Source of the DNA: Toxotes chatareus
Taxonomy: Eukaryota; Chordata; Actinopteri; Toxotidae
Direction of reading: 5' to 3'
DNA: 64,000 nt
Assembly (NCBI GenBank): GCA_016801885.1
Contig: CM028889.1
Location: 9,983,001-10,047,000, forward strand
The translations under genes were made by a program, and so were the position numbers. Below the pieces are notes generated by a model. The model ran no database searches. It was given only the letters and a program-made list of their open reading frames with translations, and was not told where the DNA came from. Positions 59,501-64,000 of the stretch are shown piece after piece. Each line of letters starts with the position of its first letter. Positions within the stretch are counted from its first letter, which is position 1.

Positions 59501-62500
59501 TAGTAAGGCAAAATCGCCAAAAAAGTCAAAAATTTTTTTTGACCTCAAAATGTCATAAAAACGCCATAGTATAGTAAGTAGCCAAATGTCAAAATTTTTG
59601 ACCTCAAAATCGCATAAAAAAGTCAAAAGTTTTTTTGACCTCAAAATGTCATCAAAAAACGTCATAGTATAGTAGTAGTAGGCAAAAAGGCAAAATCGGC
59701 CAAAAAAGAATTTTTTGACCTCAAAATGTCATAAAAAAACGTCATAGTATAGTAAGGTCAAAATCGCCAAAAAGTCAAAAAAAGTTTTTTTTGACCTCAA
59801 AATGTCATAAAAAAAAACGCATAGTATAGTAGTAAAATGCCAAAAAATCAAAAAAAACCTCAAAGTCAAAAAATTTTTTGACCTCAAAATGTCAAAAAAA
59901 AACGTCATAGTATATAAAACGCCATAGTATAAATCGCCAAAAAGTCAAAAATTTTTTTTTTGACCTCAAAATGTCATAAAAAAACGCCATAGTATAGTAA
60001 GTATATCAAAATCGGCAAAAAAGTCAAAAATTTTTTGACCTCAAAATGTCATATATATAGTCATAAAAAAAGTCAAATATTTTTTGACCTCAAATGTCAT
60101 AAAAAAAATCATATAAAAAAGCCAAAAAAAATTTTTTTGACCTCAAAATGTCATAAAAAAAACGCCATAGTATAGTAAGGCCAAAATCGCCCAAAAAAAG
60201 TCAAAATTTTTTTTGACCTCAAAATGTCAAAAAACGTCATAGTATAGTAGTAGGCGCCAAAATCGGCAAAAAAGTCAAAATTTTTTTTGACCTCAAATGT
60301 CATAAAAAAACGTCATAGTATATAGTATATGCCAAAAATCGTTTTTTTTGACTCAAAAAGTCAAAATTTTTTTGACCTCAAAATGTCATAAAAAAATTTT
60401 TTTGACCTCAAATGTAGTAAGGCGCTTGCCAAAAAGTCAAAAAATTTTTTGACCTCAAATGTCATAAAAAACGCTCATAGTAGTATAGTAGGCGCAAAAT
60501 CGCAAAAAAAAGTCAAAATTTTTTTTGACCTCAAAATGTCATAAAAACGCCATATAGTATAGTATATTTTTTTCGCCAAAAAAAAGTCAAAAAATTTTTT
60601 TTTTGACCTCAAATGTCATAAAAAACGCCATAGTATAGTAGTAAGGCCAAAATCGCCAAAAAAAGTCAATTTTTTTTTTTTGACCTCAAAATGTCATAAA
60701 AAACGCTATATATATAGTAGTATGCCAAAATCGGCCAAAAAAGTCAAAAATTTTTTTGACCTCAAATGTCATAAAAAACGCCATAGTATAGTAGGTGCCA
60801 AAATCGGCAAAAAGTTTTTTTTTTTGACCTCAAAATGTCATAAAAAAATAGTATAGTATAGTTTTTTGACCTCAAAAAGTGTCAAATTTTTTGACCTCAA
60901 TAGTCATAAAAACGCCATAGTATAAATGCCAAAATCGCCAAAAGTCAAAAATTTTTTTTGACCTCAAATGTCATAAAAAACGTCATAGTATAGTAAGTAA
61001 TGCAAAATCGGGCAAAAAAGTCAAATTTTTTTTGACCTCAAAATGTCATAAAAACGTCATAGTATAGTTAAGGCGCCAAAATCGCCAAAAAGTCAAAAAA
61101 TTTTTTTGACCTCAAAAATGTCATAAAAACGCCATAGTATAGTAAGCGCCAAAAAATCGGCAAAAAGTCAAAATTTTTTTTTTTTGACCTCAAAATGTCA
61201 TAAAAAACGCTATATATAGTATAGTAAAAGTCAAATCGCGCAAAAAAAGTCAAAATTTTTTTGACCTCAAAATGTCATAAAAAAATGTCATAGTATAGTA
61301 GTAGTATTTTTTTTTTCGCCAAAAAGTCAAAAATTTTTTTTTTGACCTCAAAATGTCATAAAAAACGCTCATAGTATAGTATAAGGCCAAAATCGCCAAA
61401 AAAAGTCAAAAATTTTTTTTGACCTCAAATGTCAAAAAACGCCATAGTATAGTCAAAATAGTAAATTTTTGTCAAAATGTCATAAAAACGTCATAGTATA
61501 GTAAAGGCAAAAAAGTCAAAAAATTTTTTGACCTCAAAATGTCATAAAAACGCTATAGTATAGTAAGGCATGCTTTTTTCGCCAAAAAGTCAAAATTTTT
61601 TGACCTCAAAATGTCATAAAAACGCCATAGTATAGTAAGGCGCCAAAATCGCCAAAAAAGTCATTTTTTTTTGACCTCAAAATGTCATAAAAAACGCCAT
61701 AGTATAGTAAGGCGCCAAAATCGCCAAAAAGTCAAAAATTTTTTGACCTCAAATGTCATAAAAACGTCATAGTATATAGTATATATTTTTTTCGCCAAAA
61801 AGTCAAAAATTTTTTTGACCTCAAAATGTCATAAAAAACGCCATAGTATAGTAAGGCCAAAATCGGCCAAAAAAAGTCAAAAATTTTTTGACCTCAAAAT
61901 GTCATAAAAAAAAACGTCATAGTATAGTATAGTATGTCAAAATCGCCAAAAAAAGTCAAAAATTTTTTTGACCTCAAAATGTCATAAAAAACGCATAGTA
62001 TAGTATAAAAACGCGTCAAAGTCAAATATTTTTGACCTCAAATGTCATTTTTATAGTAAGCAAAAAGTCAAAAAAGTTTTTTGACTCAAAATGTCATAAA
62101 AAAAACGCCATAGTATAGTAAGGCGTCAAAATCGCAAAAAAAAAATTTTTTTGACCTCAAAATGTCATAAAAAACGCCATAGTATAGTAAGGCGTCAAAA
62201 TCGCCAAAAAAGTCAAAAATTTTTTTGACCTCAAAATGTCAAAAACGTCATAGTATAGTATGTATGCAAAATCGCCAAAAAAGTCAAAATTTTTTTTGAC
62301 CTCAAAATGTCATAAAAACGTCATAGTATATAGTAAGGCGCCAAAATCGGCAAAAAAAAGTCAAAATTTTTTTTGACCTCAAAATGTCATAAAAAACGCC
62401 ATAGTATAGTAAGGCGTTTTTTTCGCAAAAAAGTCAAAAAATTTTTGACCTCAAATGTCATAAAAAACGCCATAGTATAGTAGGCGTCAAAATCGGCCAA

Positions 62501-64000
62501 AAAAAAGTCAAATTTTTTTTTGACCTCAAAATGTCAAAAAACGCCATAGTATAGTATAGGCGCCAAAATCGGCCAAAAAAGTCAAAAATTTTTTGACCTC
62601 AAAATGTCAAAAAAAACGCTATAGTATAGTAGGTTTTTTTCGCCAAAAAGTCAAATTTTTTTTGACCTCAAAATGTCATAAAAACGCCATAGTATAGTAA
62701 GGTCAAAATCGCCAAAAAGTCAAAATTTTTTTGACCTCAAAATGTCATAAAAACGCCATAGTATAGCCAAAATCGCCAAAAAGTTTTTTTTTTTGACCTC
62801 AAAAATGTCATAAAAAACGTATAGTATAGTAAGGCGTTTTTTTCGCCAAAAAGTCAAAATTTTTTTTGACCTCAAAAATGTCATAAAAACGTATAGTATA
62901 GTAGTAGGCTTTTTTCGCCAAAAAGTCAAAAATTTTTTTTGACCTCAAAATGTCATAAAAAACGCCATAGTATAGTATAGGCCAAAATCGCCAAAAAAGT
63001 CAAAATTTTTTTGACCTCAAAATGTCATAAAAAAACGCCATAGTATAGTATAGTGCCTTTTTTTTCGCCGCCAAAAAGTCAAAATTTTTTTGACCTCAAA
63101 TGTCATGTCAAAAACGTCATAGTATAGTATAGTAAGGCATGTTTTTTCGGCCAAAAAGTCAAAAATTTTTTTTTTGACCTCAAAATGTCATAAAAAACGC
63201 CATAGTATAGTAAGGCGCCAAAATCGGCCACAAAAAGTCAAAAATTTTTTTGACCTCAAAATGTCATAAAAACGTCATAGTATAGTATAGTATTTTTTTT
63301 CGCCAAAAAAGTCAAAAATTTTTTGACCTCAAAAGTCATAAAAAAAATTTTTTTCAAAACCTCAAATGTCAAAAAAAACGTCATCATAGTATAGTATACG
63401 CCAAAATATAGTAAGGCCAAAAGTCAAAAAAGTTTTTTTTTGACCTCAAAATGTCATAAAAAACGCCATAGTATAGTAGCGTTTTTTTCGCAAAAAAGTC
63501 AAAATTTTTTTTTGACCTCAAAATGTCATAAAAAACGTCATAGTATAGTAATGTCAAAATCGCCAAAAAAGTCAAAATTTTTTTTTTGACCTCAAAATGT
63601 CATAAAAAACGCCATAGTATAGTAGGCGCCAAAATCGCAAAAAAGTCAAAAATTTTTTTTTTGACCTCAAATGTCATAAAAAACGCTATAGTATAGTAAG
63701 GCCAAAATCGCCAAAGTCAAAAAAATTTTTTGACCTCCTCAAAATGTCATAAAAAACGTCATAGTATAGTATAAGGCGTTTTTTTCGCCAAAAAAATAAA
63801 AACGCCATAGTTTTTTTTTGACCTCAAATGTCATAAAAAAAAATATATAGTATAGTATAAGGCATCAAAAAGTCAAAAAGTTTTTTTTTGACCTCAAATG
63901 TCATAAAAAATAGTATAGTTTCAAAATCCTCAAAAAGTCAAAAATTTTTGACCTCAAAAAAACGCCATATAGTATAGTATTTTGCCAAAATGCCAAAAAA

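Larger units (their letters stand above)
44576..64000 (+). repeat. Main tandem satellite/minisatellite array, monomer 71-77 bp
   Basis: About 19.4 kb of head-to-tail units, all in one orientation, running off the window end. Every unit carries GACCTCAAAATGTCAT, then an A-run, CGTCATAGTATAGTAAGGCG (or CGCCATAG...), a TCAAAATCGGCC or T-run segment, AAAAAGTCAAAAA and a T-run leading to the next GACCTC. Unit starts I measured are 73, 74, 76 and 77 bp apart near 45 kb and 71, 72, 74 and 77 bp apart near 62 kb. Length change comes mainly from A/T homopolymers. Copy number is about 250-270 by division. No gene, no spacer variation of CRISPR type, and no transposase. Open frames inside are repeat artefacts. 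Confidence 0.97.

Noticed and set aside
45342..63575. Open frames of 60-113 codons inside the array on both strands
   Set aside because: They are created by repeat periodicity in multiples of three, have Lys/Ser/Phe-biased repeat content and no start context or domain.
44576..64000. CRISPR-like alternation of repeats and spacers
   Set aside because: The segments between the most conserved words are themselves conserved from unit to unit. The genome is vertebrate and no cas genes are present. This is a tandem satellite.

Overview
The window is vertebrate nuclear DNA, almost certainly from a ray-finned (teleost, probably percomorph-like) fish. It is AT-rich, has a spliced gene with GT-AG introns and codon-level similarity to vertebrate USP1, is scattered with long (TG)n microsatellites, and carries several dispersed repeat families that I recognise from teleost genomes. 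There are no prokaryotic genes, rRNA genes or convincing functional tRNA genes.

Layout. (1) 1 to about 33.6 kb is a long stretch with no convincing protein-coding gene. It is either intergenic or a large intron. It holds microsatellites, polypyrimidine tracts, a complete 202-bp hAT-type MITE with an 8-bp target duplication (12534-12735), decayed copies of teleost repeat families, and two nearly identical 124-bp copies of one sequence in inverted orientation (28626-28749 and 31146-31269). (2) 33.3-34.97 kb is a CpG-richer promoter region. It has a possible minus-strand first exon with a strong donor and a CTCF-like motif near 33.8 kb, and the noncoding first exon of usp1 ending at 34973. (3) usp1 runs on the plus strand. 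Its coding exons span 35257-40906: eight coding exons and 826 codons, with the Cys98/His616/Asp787 catalytic residues, two CxxC zinc-ribbon pairs and the Gly700-Gly701 self-cleavage site all intact. (4) 40907-43.6 kb is the 3' UTR and 3' flank, with several AATAAA signals, a dispersed MITE-like element and a perfect 28-bp fold-back. (5) About 43.65 kb to the end of the window is a roughly 20-kb tandem array of a 71-77 bp AT-rich monomer (my estimate is 250-270 copies). It is interrupted once, near the usp1 side, by a 580-bp unrelated insert (43996-44575), and it continues past the window edge.

usp1 encodes the nuclear deubiquitinase that, with its WDR48/UAF1 partner, reverses PCNA and FANCD2 monoubiquitination. 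It is the only gene I can support firmly. The most unusual feature is the array. It shows older unit types confined to the usp1-proximal 7 kb, a directional change of sequence variants along its length, a short palindrome in nearly every unit, and A-tracts spaced at about one helical turn. Exon coordinates were derived by hand from splice signals and reading-frame continuity. Family names for the dispersed repeats rest on recall and were not checked by a database search.
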